NCBI GenBank assembly: GCA_024401095.1
Contig: JAKSLR010000017.1
Coordinates: 1-62,745 of the forward strand
Length of the DNA: 62,745 nucleotides
Direction: 5' to 3'
Source of the DNA: Bacteroidaceae bacterium
GTDB lineage: Bacteria; Bacteroidota; Bacteroidia; Bacteroidales; Bacteroidaceae
Position 1 is the stretch's first letter; the number at the start of each line of letters is the position of its first letter. Below are positions 48,901 to 57,641 of the stretch, one piece after another. The translations under genes were made by a program, and so were the position numbers. Under the pieces are notes generated by a model. That model was not told where the DNA came from, did not search any database, and saw only the letters and a program-made list of their open reading frames with translations.

Positions 48901-51900
48901 GCTCTTTAAGCAGTTTGGCATCAAGATGAAGGGCAAGGAACTTGCATCAGGTTGCATCATGGACATAGAGAATTTGATATTAGATAAGATATTTGATTCA
49001 ACAGCAGAAGACTCTGCCAGCTCAACCATTGAGACATCTACTGTCAAGAATGTCGGTACTCTTTCTTATCCTCAGCAGGGTGTCTATCTCGACATCATGC
49101 GTAATCCTGACAGCATTCAGTATAACATCCCGATGTGCATTGAGTTCCCATCGGATTATACTGCCGATACCATAGCAGATGCGCTCAAGAAAGTAATAGT
49201 CAATCATCCTATCCTCTCAGCACACATCGAGAGCAAGGGCGAGGAAGCCGTTCAAGTGATTCCTGAGACCATCGTGCCACAGGTAACTATCTCGAATGAG
49301 AATGTGGAAACCCTCAAGGAAGGCTTTGTTCGTCCGTTCGACCTTGCCCAGGGGCCTTTGTACCGTGCTGTAGTTTCTGGTTCTACCCTCTTGCTGGATA
49401 TCTTGCACCTTGTATGCGATGGTGGTTCAAACGGCATTATGATGTCGGAACTTTGCCGTGCCCTTCAGGGTGAATCGCTCACTCCTGAACGTTATTCCTA
49501 CCTCGATTATGTCATTGATGAGAAAAAGTCACGTGAAAGCAAAGAGTTTGCTGAGTGCAAGGCATTCTTTGCAGAACGTATGAAAACCATTGATGAAGCA
49601 AGCAGCATTCAGGCTGATATCAATAAGGGTGAAGACTACAAGGGTCACCTTTGCTATGCCTCTACTCCTGTCAATAAGCAGGTTGTTACAGCCTTTGCCC
49701 AGAAGCTCGACATCACTCCTGCTGCCCTCTTGCTTGCTGCTGCCAACTATACTATAGCTCGCTATACCAATAGCAATGATGTCTGCATTGCTACCATCAG
49801 TAATGGTCGTTCAAATGTACTGGTAAGCGATACTGTGGGTATGTTTGTCAACACATTGGCTCTTACATCGCACCTCAAGGACCAGACTGTAGAGCAGTTT
49901 ATCCTGGATACCGCCAAGGAATATGAACTTACCCTTGAGCATGAGAACTATCCTTTTGCTGAGCTCTCGGCTGAATATGATTTCCACCCAGATGTATTCT
50001 ATCAATACCAGATTGGTGTTGGTGGTAACATGATGTTAGGTGGCAAGCCTGTCATGCGATCTGCTATCGGAGAGACCGACCCTAAGTTTAAAATGATCAT
50101 CAGCATCGAAGAGGATTCTGAGGGACAGATGCGCATTGAGATGCAGTACAACGACGCTTTCTACAGTCATGACCTTGCTCAGGGATTGTCTCTCTCTATG
50201 GCCAATGTGCTCCAGAACATGATGGAAGATCCTTCGGCTTCTATCCGTAAAGTGTCTATGCTCAATGCTGAGCAAAAAGCACAGATTACAACCTTCCATG
50301 ATGGTCCTAAGGCTGATGTGCCAATTAAACTCTACCATAAGCTCCTTGAAGCAAGTGTTGAGGCTCATGCTGATGACCTCGCCCTGGTTGCTGTAGATCA
50401 GCAACTGACCTATGCCGAGATGAATGCGCAGATGAACCGCATTGCTTACAGTCTCATCGCCCGTGGCATCAAGCGTGGCGACCGCATTGCCTTGCTGTTG
50501 CCTCGTACCAGCCGACTCATTCTTTCACAATATGGTGTACTGAAAGCCGGTGGTGCCTATATCCCTTGTGACCCAAAGTATCCTACAGACCGAATCAACC
50601 ACATCCTTGATGATTCTGCAGCTCCACTCATTATTACTACTGCCGACCGTCTGGAAGAATTCCCTGGACGTAGTGTAGATGTAGAAGAACTGCTGAATAA
50701 TCCAAGTATTCCAGAAAATCTGGAAAATCCTGATGTGTATGTTGAACCAGATGATTTGGCTTACCTCATTTATACTTCAGGTTCTACTGGTGTACCTAAG
50801 GGCGTGCAGCTCATGCACAAGGGCGTTTGCAACTACCATTGCAAGGAAAACCTGATCCAAGGCCTGTTGAACAGTGAGTGCCATGCTGCATTGGGTATCA
50901 CAACCATCTCATTCGATATGAGTGTATGGGAAACCGGTTCACCGCTCATGCTGGGCAAGACACTGGTTTTGGCCAGTGACGACCAGTGCAATGACCCTGT
51001 GGCATTGGCAACCTTAATAGAGAAATATGATATCGGTTGTATGACAGCCACCACTTCACGTTTCATGCAGCTGTTGGAAAGCGAAGAGTTTGAACATGCA
51101 TTCCAGGAACACATCCGCATGGCTTACCAGGGTGGCGAAGGTCTGAGCAAGGCACTGCTTACCAAACTGCATGGTTATGGTGTACGCATCGTGAACGGTT
51201 ATGGACCTACAGAAACCATTGCAAACAGTCATGCTTCGGAATTGAGCACAAGCGATATTCCTCACATTGGTAAACCTTGCTGTAACTATAATAACTATAT
51301 AGTAGATAACGATGGCAATGAACTGCCTGTAGGTGTGGTTGGTGAACTGCTCATTGGTGGTGCTTCGGTAGCCAAAGGATACAACAACCTGCCAGAACAG
51401 ACAGAAGCTCGCTTCAAGGTTAATCCATACAAGAACGACGGCTCTCGCATCTACCACTCAGGAGACTATGCCCGTTGGTTACCTGATGGAAATGTGATGG
51501 TACTGGGTCGAAAGGATAACCAAGTCAAGCTGCGTGGTCTTCGCATTGAACTTGGTGAGGTAGAAAGTGCCATGACCAAGGTAGAAGGAATCAAGAACAC
51601 CGTTGTCATGATCAAGAAGCTGCAGGGTCGTGATCACCTCTGTGCATATTTCGTGGCTGATCGCAAGATTGAGATTGATGCTTTGAAAGCCGAGCTCAAG
51701 AAGACCTTGACGCACTATATGATTCCTACCGCTTACCTTCAGATGGATGCTTTCCCACTCACTCCAAACGGTAAGACGAACGTAAAGGTTCTGCCAGATC
51801 CTGAAGTTTCTGTTTCACAGACAGAACAAGTAGCAGCAAGTAACAAGACAGAACAAGATTTCTGTGATATTTTTGCTGAGGTACTGGGATTGGACAAAGT

Positions 51901-53365
51901 GGGTGCTACCGATAATTTCTTCGAGATTGGAGGTACTTCACTGGTAGCTATGCGTGTGGTACTGAAGGCTGTAAAACTAGGCTACAATATTGTGTATAAG
52001 GATGTATTTGAAAATCCTACTCCACGGGATATGGCTACCTTGCTGGGCATTATTTCCGAGCCTGCTGCACCTGCTGCTAACCCAGCAGAAACAGTTGCTA
52101 AGCCTAATGCCATTGCTCCTGTAGGAACACCTGATGATAAAGAAATTCACGACTATGACTACACCAAGATAGACCAGTTGCTGCAGAAGAACACAATCTC
52201 TCAATTTACAGGTTCAGACTGGAAGCAGAACCTGCGTGCATTGGGAACCTGTATTGTTACAGGTGCTACCGGATATCTAGGTATTCATGTAGTGAAAGAA
52301 TTGATAGACCGCGACGATGTTACTGCCATCTACTGTATGGTACGAAGCAATAAGCGTCAGACAGCTGAAAGCCGTCTCCGTACACAGTTATTCTACTATT
52401 TCAGTAATACATATGCCAGCTTATTCGGAACTCGTCTGTTCATTCTTGAAGGCGACGTGACAAACAACACATGGCATGAGAACATTCCTGCACTGGAAGG
52501 GAATATCACGGTATTCAACTGTGCTGCCAATGTCAAGCACTTCTCTGCAGGAACAGACATTGAGGATATCAACATTGGTGGTTGCCAGAGTTGTATAGAA
52601 TACTGCCTGAAAACAGGTGCCCGTCTCATTCAGACCTCTACCCACAGTATTGAAGGACGCATGATCAGTACGGCTGATGTAGAAGTTAAGACCCTGACTG
52701 AATCCAGTCTGTATCTGGGACAGTCTCAGAGCGGACAATACACACGCTCTAAGTTCATTGCAGAGCGTAATGTTCTGGAGGCCATTGCAGAGAAGGGACT
52801 GGATGCAAAAATCATGCGTTACGGTAATCTTGCAGCACGTTCTACCGATGGAGAATTCCAGATTAATTTCAGCAGCAATGGTTTCATGAACCGTTTGAAC
52901 ATCTACAAGACACTGGAGGTAATTCCTTATGCACTGTCTGGTCAGAGCATTGAGTTCTCTCCTATCAATGAAGTGGCACACTCTTCTGTTCTGCTCGCTA
53001 CATTGCCTCGTGAGTTCAGTGTATTCATGCCTATCAATGATCATCATGAACCTATGGGTGATGTCATCTTATGCATGCGTAATTTAGGATTCCCTATCCA
53101 CGAAGTGGAACAAGAAGAATTCGATGCCATCGTTTTGAAAGCAGGACAGGATCCTGCCAAGGCAGCCCTTCTGCAGAGCTTGTTAGCTTATACCAGCAAT
53201 ATACGTGGAAAGAAAGTAGCCTATAATACCCGAAACAACGACTTTACCACTCAGGTACTGCTTCGCATGGGCTTCCACTGGAACTATACCAGTTGGGATT
53301 ACATGGAGCGCATCATCACGGCTATTGATGGACTTGGCTTCTTCGACGATGATTACGAACGATAA
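45947..53365 (+). CDS. Two-module NRPS with terminal reductase (C-A-T-C-A-T-R)
   Basis: The 2472-residue protein has: C1 about 1-440 (HHLIFDG, 129-135); A1 about 455-920 (TSGSTGKPKG 594-603, YGPTE 723-727, Lys919); T1 about 945-1015 (Ser976, in YGMSSL); C2 about 1025-1440 (LHLVCDG, 1153-1159, first His replaced by Leu, second kept as His1154); A2 about 1465-1945 (motif from 1610, YGPTE from 1752, Lys1943); T2 about 1965-2040 (GGTSL, Ser1998); and R about 2095-2472 (GATGYLG 2106-2112; Tyr2265 and Lys2269). The R domain should release a dipeptidyl thioester as an aldehyde, and the N-terminal C domain could add an acyl group. Specificity pockets read approximately D-A-G-G-V-A-L-N-D (A1) and D-M-W-T-A-Q-G-A-N (A2). 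I make no substrate call from these. Confidence 0.93.
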   Translation: MKIYPLTRNQMGIFLAGQNAQGNENYNCTIIGKLGNDVEIPKLKLALGKVFDNHAAFKARIIMNDEGMPCFVYNADETVVIQEMEMHNAEELKRRAMDFPFDLSGGPLYQIWIVHTEEDNAYWLAYIMHHLIFDGVSNTIFMNDLKQAYHDNELMPETKSFLDICLDEVEMRKSDVYNTAKTYYFNTFADATDVVTYPAEDVTTPVVPADEQWEEIEVPLAVDRKIIKTLCRKYNVATDMLFYTAFGYVMSKLSNDDKAVFSTIYTGRSTEETRNTMAMMVQTYPLFIDFSDKASVSETLSRLEKQAKTTRQHTIYSFGEVTSELGVKPMMSIAYHGTLHDFDWVINEEQIQHFVPLKHAPGFNLSFAIVQVGNDYRIRVFHNKNLHTVANIRNICLYIDHVLRQMAEGKEFADMQLLNDDQTAEVMALSKGKSMEYDATKTPLELIMGFAKSTPEAIAVADIDTSLSYAQLDSMTNSLAHVLVANGVQKNQFVGLMMDRSVRFPIAAFAIHKAGAAYMPLDVDYPNERLSYMIENSEATVLVTTHAVLEAKQAEGGLNTDGLHIIYIEEVDLHAQSDPICLTTPDSLAYMIYTSGSTGKPKGAMLHQKGLLNFTLSIADTEQLTASDRIASHRSFSFDAHIGDLYPILAKGGSLHIMPSKIRKDLDAMYQFIVDNKITGFGCTTSLMMLMLNNYDMPVRFVTAGGEKLSGVESDHIRIINLYGPTECTNDSTLYVIEPGQKVKNIPIGRPLHNVTCLVMSKDGKLLPQGTPGELCIAGVQVGKGYWRLPEKTAEAFVDSPLVEGGKLYRTGDLVRWNADNQLEYLGRIDGQVKLRGFRIEMGEIESTALQVTGIKQVAAAVKEVGRNRKLVLYYTLNDGATVSDQDVSAHIEASTLADYMHPEIYQHLDLMPQLPNGKIDRKHLPEPVVEVQEEESVTSRELNILEQKLVQLVASLLGVENINLSTSLRKYGMSSLVSMKLAAQLFKQFGIKMKGKELASGCIMDIENLILDKIFDSTAEDSASSTIETSTVKNVGTLSYPQQGVYLDIMRNPDSIQYNIPMCIEFPSDYTADTIADALKKVIVNHPILSAHIESKGEEAVQVIPETIVPQVTISNENVETLKEGFVRPFDLAQGPLYRAVVSGSTLLLDILHLVCDGGSNGIMMSELCRALQGESLTPERYSYLDYVIDEKKSRESKEFAECKAFFAERMKTIDEASSIQADINKGEDYKGHLCYASTPVNKQVVTAFAQKLDITPAALLLAAANYTIARYTNSNDVCIATISNGRSNVLVSDTVGMFVNTLALTSHLKDQTVEQFILDTAKEYELTLEHENYPFAELSAEYDFHPDVFYQYQIGVGGNMMLGGKPVMRSAIGETDPKFKMIISIEEDSEGQMRIEMQYNDAFYSHDLAQGLSLSMANVLQNMMEDPSASIRKVSMLNAEQKAQITTFHDGPKADVPIKLYHKLLEASVEAHADDLALVAVDQQLTYAEMNAQMNRIAYSLIARGIKRGDRIALLLPRTSRLILSQYGVLKAGGAYIPCDPKYPTDRINHILDDSAAPLIITTADRLEEFPGRSVDVEELLNNPSIPENLENPDVYVEPDDLAYLIYTSGSTGVPKGVQLMHKGVCNYHCKENLIQGLLNSECHAALGITTISFDMSVWETGSPLMLGKTLVLASDDQCNDPVALATLIEKYDIGCMTATTSRFMQLLESEEFEHAFQEHIRMAYQGGEGLSKALLTKLHGYGVRIVNGYGPTETIANSHASELSTSDIPHIGKPCCNYNNYIVDNDGNELPVGVVGELLIGGASVAKGYNNLPEQTEARFKVNPYKNDGSRIYHSGDYARWLPDGNVMVLGRKDNQVKLRGLRIELGEVESAMTKVEGIKNTVVMIKKLQGRDHLCAYFVADRKIEIDALKAELKKTLTHYMIPTAYLQMDAFPLTPNGKTNVKVLPDPEVSVSQTEQVAASNKTEQDFCDIFAEVLGLDKVGATDNFFEIGGTSLVAMRVVLKAVKLGYNIVYKDVFENPTPRDMATLLGIISEPAAPAANPAETVAKPNAIAPVGTPDDKEIHDYDYTKIDQLLQKNTISQFTGSDWKQNLRALGTCIVTGATGYLGIHVVKELIDRDDVTAIYCMVRSNKRQTAESRLRTQLFYYFSNTYASLFGTRLFILEGDVTNNTWHENIPALEGNITVFNCAANVKHFSAGTDIEDINIGGCQSCIEYCLKTGARLIQTSTHSIEGRMISTADVEVKTLTESSLYLGQSQSGQYTRSKFIAERNVLEAIAEKGLDAKIMRYGNLAARSTDGEFQINFSSNGFMNRLNIYKTLEVIPYALSGQSIEFSPINEVAHSSVLLATLPREFSVFMPINDHHEPMGDVILCMRNLGFPIHEVEQEEFDAIVLKAGQDPAKAALLQSLLAYTSNIRGKKVAYNTRNNDFTTQVLLRMGFHWNYTSWDYMERIITAIDGLGFFDDDYER

Positions 53366-53367
53366 TC

Positions 53368-54006
53368 ATGCATTTCTATCTCTTCAATAACCCTCAAGCT
53401 GTAACGCAAGAGGAATGGGAACAGGACTTTCTGTTGCTGCCTTCATGGCGGCAGCAGAAAGTCTTGAAGTACCGTTTCCTGTTGGATCGTGTGCTTTGCA
53501 CCAAGGCTTTCTTGCTTTTGAAACAGGGGTTGGAAGAGCATTACGGAATCATGCATGTACCGGAGTTTTCCTATGGACCAAACGGAAAACCTTTTTTCAA
53601 GGAATATCCGCACATTCATTTCAGCTTAAGTCACACCCGCCATGGAGTGCTTTGTGTAATTGCAGAGAAACCCATAGGATGTGATATAGAGGATATTCCA
53701 GATCATCTGGACCATGATTTGTGTCAGCACGTTTTAAGTGCCGCAGAAATAGAGGAAATACAGCACGCATCAGTGCCGCAAATCGCTTTTATGCGCTTGT
53801 GGACGGTAAAAGAAGCTCTGCTCAAGCTCACGGGAGAAGGGTTGGTGGATGACCTCACTACTCTGCTCACCCCCTCGCTGAAAGAGAAGGTGACATGCCA
53901 CACCTGTGAATGTCCGGAGCAGGGTTATGTCTATTCTATCTTGTACTTCAGGGAAATGGATACCATGCGTGGGGTATGCTCGCGTGTTCCTTCGGAGATG
54001 CCATAG
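53368..54006 (+). CDS. Sfp-type 4'-phosphopantetheinyl transferase
   Basis: The 212-residue protein has GKPFF, HFSLSHT, GCDIEDI (metal-binding acids) and RLWTVKEALLKLTGEG, the P1-P3 motifs of Sfp/AcpT-type enzymes. It should load phosphopantetheine onto Ser976 and Ser1998 of the NRPS encoded 2 bp upstream. Its last 25 codons overlap the 3' end of the minus-strand barrel gene by 76 bp. Confidence 0.93.
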   Translation: MHFYLFNNPQAVTQEEWEQDFLLLPSWRQQKVLKYRFLLDRVLCTKAFLLLKQGLEEHYGIMHVPEFSYGPNGKPFFKEYPHIHFSLSHTRHGVLCVIAEKPIGCDIEDIPDHLDHDLCQHVLSAAEIEEIQHASVPQIAFMRLWTVKEALLKLTGEGLVDDLTTLLTPSLKEKVTCHTCECPEQGYVYSILYFREMDTMRGVCSRVPSEMP

Positions 54007-55934
54007 AAAGACTGCACGTAATTGGTCACGTCATTATAGGAACCGTGCAACAGGTTCGAAGCACCTAGAATAAGGGTCAGTCTCTGTCTTGGGAACTCTT
54101 TCTGGAGCGATGCATCCAGACATAAGTCTGTCTTATAATAATAGACATTTCGCTCTGCACCCTTACTGTGCCAGTTGGCATTGACCAGCAGCATCCACTC
54201 GTTCGGGAAGTTGAAACTGTTGTTGAAACGCAGAGTGAACAGCGGTTTTCTCAACTTATCCTTACCGTTAGCCAGCGGCATATAGAACCACTGTTTGTGG
54301 AAACGGGCATGTACCATTGGGCTCCAGACACCTATATGAGGAGTCAGGATCAAGTCCAGATCTGTAGCTTCATAGTCAGGTGCATTATAGCTTACCTGGG
54401 AACTCAGTGTTGCACAGATAGGATCCTTGTAGTGTGTATGTGCAGCTTGTAAATCCACCCACTTCCATTGCCATCCCAGGGTAGTTGCAGCCACTTTCTC
54501 TGTCCAGAGTATTTTCTCCTGCATGAGTTCTAGCTCATTGAGCTGCAGTCGGGTAAGTCCCAGGTATGGGCGTACGCTACTCTGGGTATGCTGCACGCTG
54601 AAACGGGATTCTCCCCACTCCACAGCTACCTTCAGGCTTGGATAAAGGAAATCACGTTTGGTAGAGAGTTGTCCTTTTTTATAAAGCTCTGGAATAAAGG
54701 AATTGATAGGTGCTGGAACAGTTCCGGTGACAGGACCCACGAAATAGTCTCTCAGGAACATCATCAGGCCATCATCTTCACAAGGCTGATAGGCAGAATA
54801 GATATGTTCATGACGAAGACCGGCTTGGAAAGACCAGTTTCCTAACTGCTGTGTGACAGATGTAAAGAATGCCAGCGAATGATCGGGATGGTTGGCATGG
54901 ATACCATAATAGGTTTTCTCAAATTCATTCCCCTCAAACAGATCATCGTGCTTGTCCACTTCCATGTGTTTGTACTCATGTTCCGCACCCAATGCCACTG
55001 TACCTTTCCCCAGTGTCACTACACCCTTCAGGTATGAGCGCAGGTAATATTCATCGCGCAGGTAGTAGCTGTCCATGGTTGTCTTGTGCATGGTTTGGTC
55101 GGCATGATCCACATAGGAGTTGTTTCCCAGCGTCAGCTCCCATTGCTTGAATTTTCCGTTGTACTCCAATGCCATGTCATGACGTATGTCCGGATGGGTG
55201 TTCTTCTGTAGATTCTCTGGAATGATGGTACGATCCTTCACCCTGTCTTTCAGCGAATAGCTGGCAGACAGACTCTGGTTTGCACTCAGGGCATAAGCGG
55301 CATGAAGGCGTGCTGTCAAGGTTTGGGTGGAAGCGTGCGGATGGATCAGTCCCTTGGTTTCATCCACCAGTTCCTCATTCCGGTAAGTATTGGTAAATGT
55401 TTCTTTATGGAATGTCTGGCGTGCCTCATTCCATCCCAGGAAACCGCCTACTGTCCATGCACTGCGTTTCCAGTTCAGGCTCAGTTCTTCATTACTTGCC
55501 AGCTTATGGGTCAGATTGGCACGGACAGTGTTCTCCAGCGACAATCCTTCGGCTTCATTTTCTTTCAGGTGTATGATGATGACAGCTTGTACTTCTTTTT
55601 CATACTCTGCTCCAGGTTGGCGCAACAGGACAATATTCTGAACTCGCTCTGCCGCAATGTTCCTGAATTCAGAGAGTTCAGTGATTTTCCGGTTATCGAT
55701 ATATAGGGCCGACTTTCCACGACCTGGAATTTCTATGTTGCTTTCAGATACATTCAATCCCGGCAACTGTTTCAGTACATCCATGACGGAATGTAATCGG
55801 GCCAGTTCTGTGCCCTCTACCCTCACTGCTTCCGATGATTGGTGTGGGGTTGCCTCCTGTCCTTGGGCTATGGCACCAGAAAGTGCCATGCTCATGCATG
55901 TAAATAGAATTCGGGTCTTAAATGTACTTCTCAT
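53931..55934 (-). CDS. Plug-barrel outer-membrane protein (TonB-dependent receptor-like)
   Basis: The 667-residue protein has a signal peptide (about 1-24), a small plug-like domain (about 45-125: VMDVLKQLPGLNVSE, ALYIDNRKI, ERVQNIVLLRQPGAEYEKEVQAV) and a long barrel of alternating strands ending ...KYKIE. There is no carboxypeptidase-like extension and no susD partner. It is the third gene of the AraC-PP2C operon; its start overlaps the PP2C stop by 4 bp. Its 3' end overlaps the convergent PPTase gene by 76 bp. Substrate unknown; association with the NRPS product is inferred from position only. Confidence 0.82.
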   Translation of the reverse strand: MRSTFKTRILFTCMSMALSGAIAQGQEATPHQSSEAVRVEGTELARLHSVMDVLKQLPGLNVSESNIEIPGRGKSALYIDNRKITELSEFRNIAAERVQNIVLLRQPGAEYEKEVQAVIIIHLKENEAEGLSLENTVRANLTHKLASNEELSLNWKRSAWTVGGFLGWNEARQTFHKETFTNTYRNEELVDETKGLIHPHASTQTLTARLHAAYALSANQSLSASYSLKDRVKDRTIIPENLQKNTHPDIRHDMALEYNGKFKQWELTLGNNSYVDHADQTMHKTTMDSYYLRDEYYLRSYLKGVVTLGKGTVALGAEHEYKHMEVDKHDDLFEGNEFEKTYYGIHANHPDHSLAFFTSVTQQLGNWSFQAGLRHEHIYSAYQPCEDDGLMMFLRDYFVGPVTGTVPAPINSFIPELYKKGQLSTKRDFLYPSLKVAVEWGESRFSVQHTQSSVRPYLGLTRLQLNELELMQEKILWTEKVAATTLGWQWKWVDLQAAHTHYKDPICATLSSQVSYNAPDYEATDLDLILTPHIGVWSPMVHARFHKQWFYMPLANGKDKLRKPLFTLRFNNSFNFPNEWMLLVNANWHSKGAERNVYYYKTDLCLDASLQKEFPRQRLTLILGASNLLHGSYNDVTNYVQSFYGISEGTREHTPRMVSISLKYKIE

Positions 55935-57613
55935 CTCTTCTCTTTTGGGGAACCTTCACCTAGATAATTCAAGCAAAGCAAGGTAATATCATCGCTCTGT
56001 TCCGTTCCGGCAGCATAACGCAATACCCGTTCCGTCATCTCACCTACTATCTCTTTGGCTGCTTTTCCTGCGCACAGTTTCATGCTCTCCAGTGCTGCAT
56101 CGTCACCATAAAGCTGATGCTGGACATTCATGGCTTCGGTCAGACCATCGGTATAGAGGAACAGGGTATCGCCCGCTTGCAGGTCAAGTGTTTCAGAACT
56201 GAATTCTGCATCTTCCAGAATACCTAACGGCATGTTTCCCGAAGGTGCCATATAACGGATTTCATTTCCTTGAATCAGCAGTGGTGAATTATGTCCGGCA
56301 TTGACAAACTCCAGTTTTCCGGTACACAAGTTCAGGCATCCGAACCAGAAAGTCACGAACATGCACTGGGAATTATCTGTGCAGAGAGACTGGTTCATGT
56401 GCTCCACGGCCTTGGTGAGTGGCATGTTCGATGCAACGCTCCGGAACAGATAGTGGGTAGCTGCCATGAAAAGTGAAGCTGGAACACCCTTTCCGCTCAC
56501 GTCTCCTATGCAGAAATACAGGTTATCTTCCTGCAGGAAATAGTCATAGAGGTCTCCACCCACCTGTCTAGCCGGTTGCAGGAACGCATGCAAGTCTATT
56601 TCTTTGCGTGCTGGGAACGGTGGGAAAACGTGAGGTATCAGATTGTTCTGGGTATGGGCAGCAATCGTCAGTTCCCGCTGCAATGCTGCCTCTGATCCGG
56701 CTATTCTTCGTTGTTCCTGTACAAAAGGACGAGCTACATACCGTACTGTCAGTATAATGGTAAGTGCTACGGTAAGCAGAAGCAATAGGCTGGCTAAGAT
56801 AATCCACAGGAGGATACGGTTCAGCTGCTCGTTGATGATGCTCTTGTCGGCAGAGAACACCAGTTTCCACCCCAGATGATCCAAGGAACGTTCTTCTTGA
56901 ATCAGGTCTTTCTTGTCCAACTGGCGTATATAGTCCTGCTGGGGAACTATACACCTGCCATCGGAGGTAAAGACTGAAACGTCAATGTCTTTGCGTACTT
57001 TGTATTTATTGATGATATAGATAATCCAGTCTTCCGTAATTTGAGCACAGAGCATACCTCTTGGCTTGCCGTCATCGGAATAGACAGGCTCGCTATAGCA
57101 CAACAATCTGAAGTCATTTTTAGCCAGTCTATGTACATAGGATGGACTCCAGAACGGTTTTCCCTCTTCAAAAGATGAACGCCAATTCGGATCATTCTCC
57201 AATCCCATTTCTTCAAAGGCTTTCAAGACACGGATGCTTTTCTTGTCGTTCTCTGCCAGAGCTGCATGAGCCATGGAAATGTTCTTATTCCCATCGTGTA
57301 TCACCAGCGAAGCTACATCAATGCACTCCAGCCCCCTGATCATGCGTACCAGCAGGGAATCCATCCTTTCATCCTTCTCCAGCATGTAGTCCTGCACAGA
57401 GGCTGCCACAGTGCGGGTAGCATATTCCACACGCTTCATGCGCTGGTCCACCACACTGGTAGTCCAGTCTATGGCATCGTCCATACGTTCATCCATTTGA
57501 GACTCAAAACGGTCTCGAAGCAGGACGGCAGCACAACAAAGAATGGAGGCGGCTACCAGTAATACGGAACCACCCACCCACATTGTCATTCTCCACTGAA
57601 GGTTTTTGCCCAT
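55931..57613 (-). CDS. Cache-sensor PP2C/SpoIIE-type serine phosphatase
   Basis: The 560-residue membrane protein has TM1 (about 11-32), an extracytoplasmic double-Cache-like sensor (about 35-265), TM2 (about 267-291) and a SpoIIE-type PP2C catalytic domain (about 320-550). The metal motifs are VGGDLYD (351-357), GDVSGKG (370-376), NAGH (438-441), YTDGLTEA (487-494) and SDDIT (540-544). In partner-switching systems such phosphatases dephosphorylate the STAS antagonist; the likely target here is the STAS protein at 43902. A periplasmic ligand could control it. It sits between the AraC-type regulator (28 bp) and the barrel gene (4 bp overlap). Confidence 0.92.
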   Translation of the reverse strand: MGKNLQWRMTMWVGGSVLLVAASILCCAAVLLRDRFESQMDERMDDAIDWTTSVVDQRMKRVEYATRTVAASVQDYMLEKDERMDSLLVRMIRGLECIDVASLVIHDGNKNISMAHAALAENDKKSIRVLKAFEEMGLENDPNWRSSFEEGKPFWSPSYVHRLAKNDFRLLCYSEPVYSDDGKPRGMLCAQITEDWIIYIINKYKVRKDIDVSVFTSDGRCIVPQQDYIRQLDKKDLIQEERSLDHLGWKLVFSADKSIINEQLNRILLWIILASLLLLLTVALTIILTVRYVARPFVQEQRRIAGSEAALQRELTIAAHTQNNLIPHVFPPFPARKEIDLHAFLQPARQVGGDLYDYFLQEDNLYFCIGDVSGKGVPASLFMAATHYLFRSVASNMPLTKAVEHMNQSLCTDNSQCMFVTFWFGCLNLCTGKLEFVNAGHNSPLLIQGNEIRYMAPSGNMPLGILEDAEFSSETLDLQAGDTLFLYTDGLTEAMNVQHQLYGDDAALESMKLCAGKAAKEIVGEMTERVLRYAAGTEQSDDITLLCLNYLGEGSPKEKR

Positions 57614-57641
57614 AAAAAACGGGAAATTTAAGTTGTTACCC

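Noticed and set aside
52021..52240. A thioesterase or epimerase domain between T2 and R of the NRPS
   Set aside because: The stretch is an Ala/Pro-rich linker with no GxSxG or epimerase motifs; the reductase follows directly.
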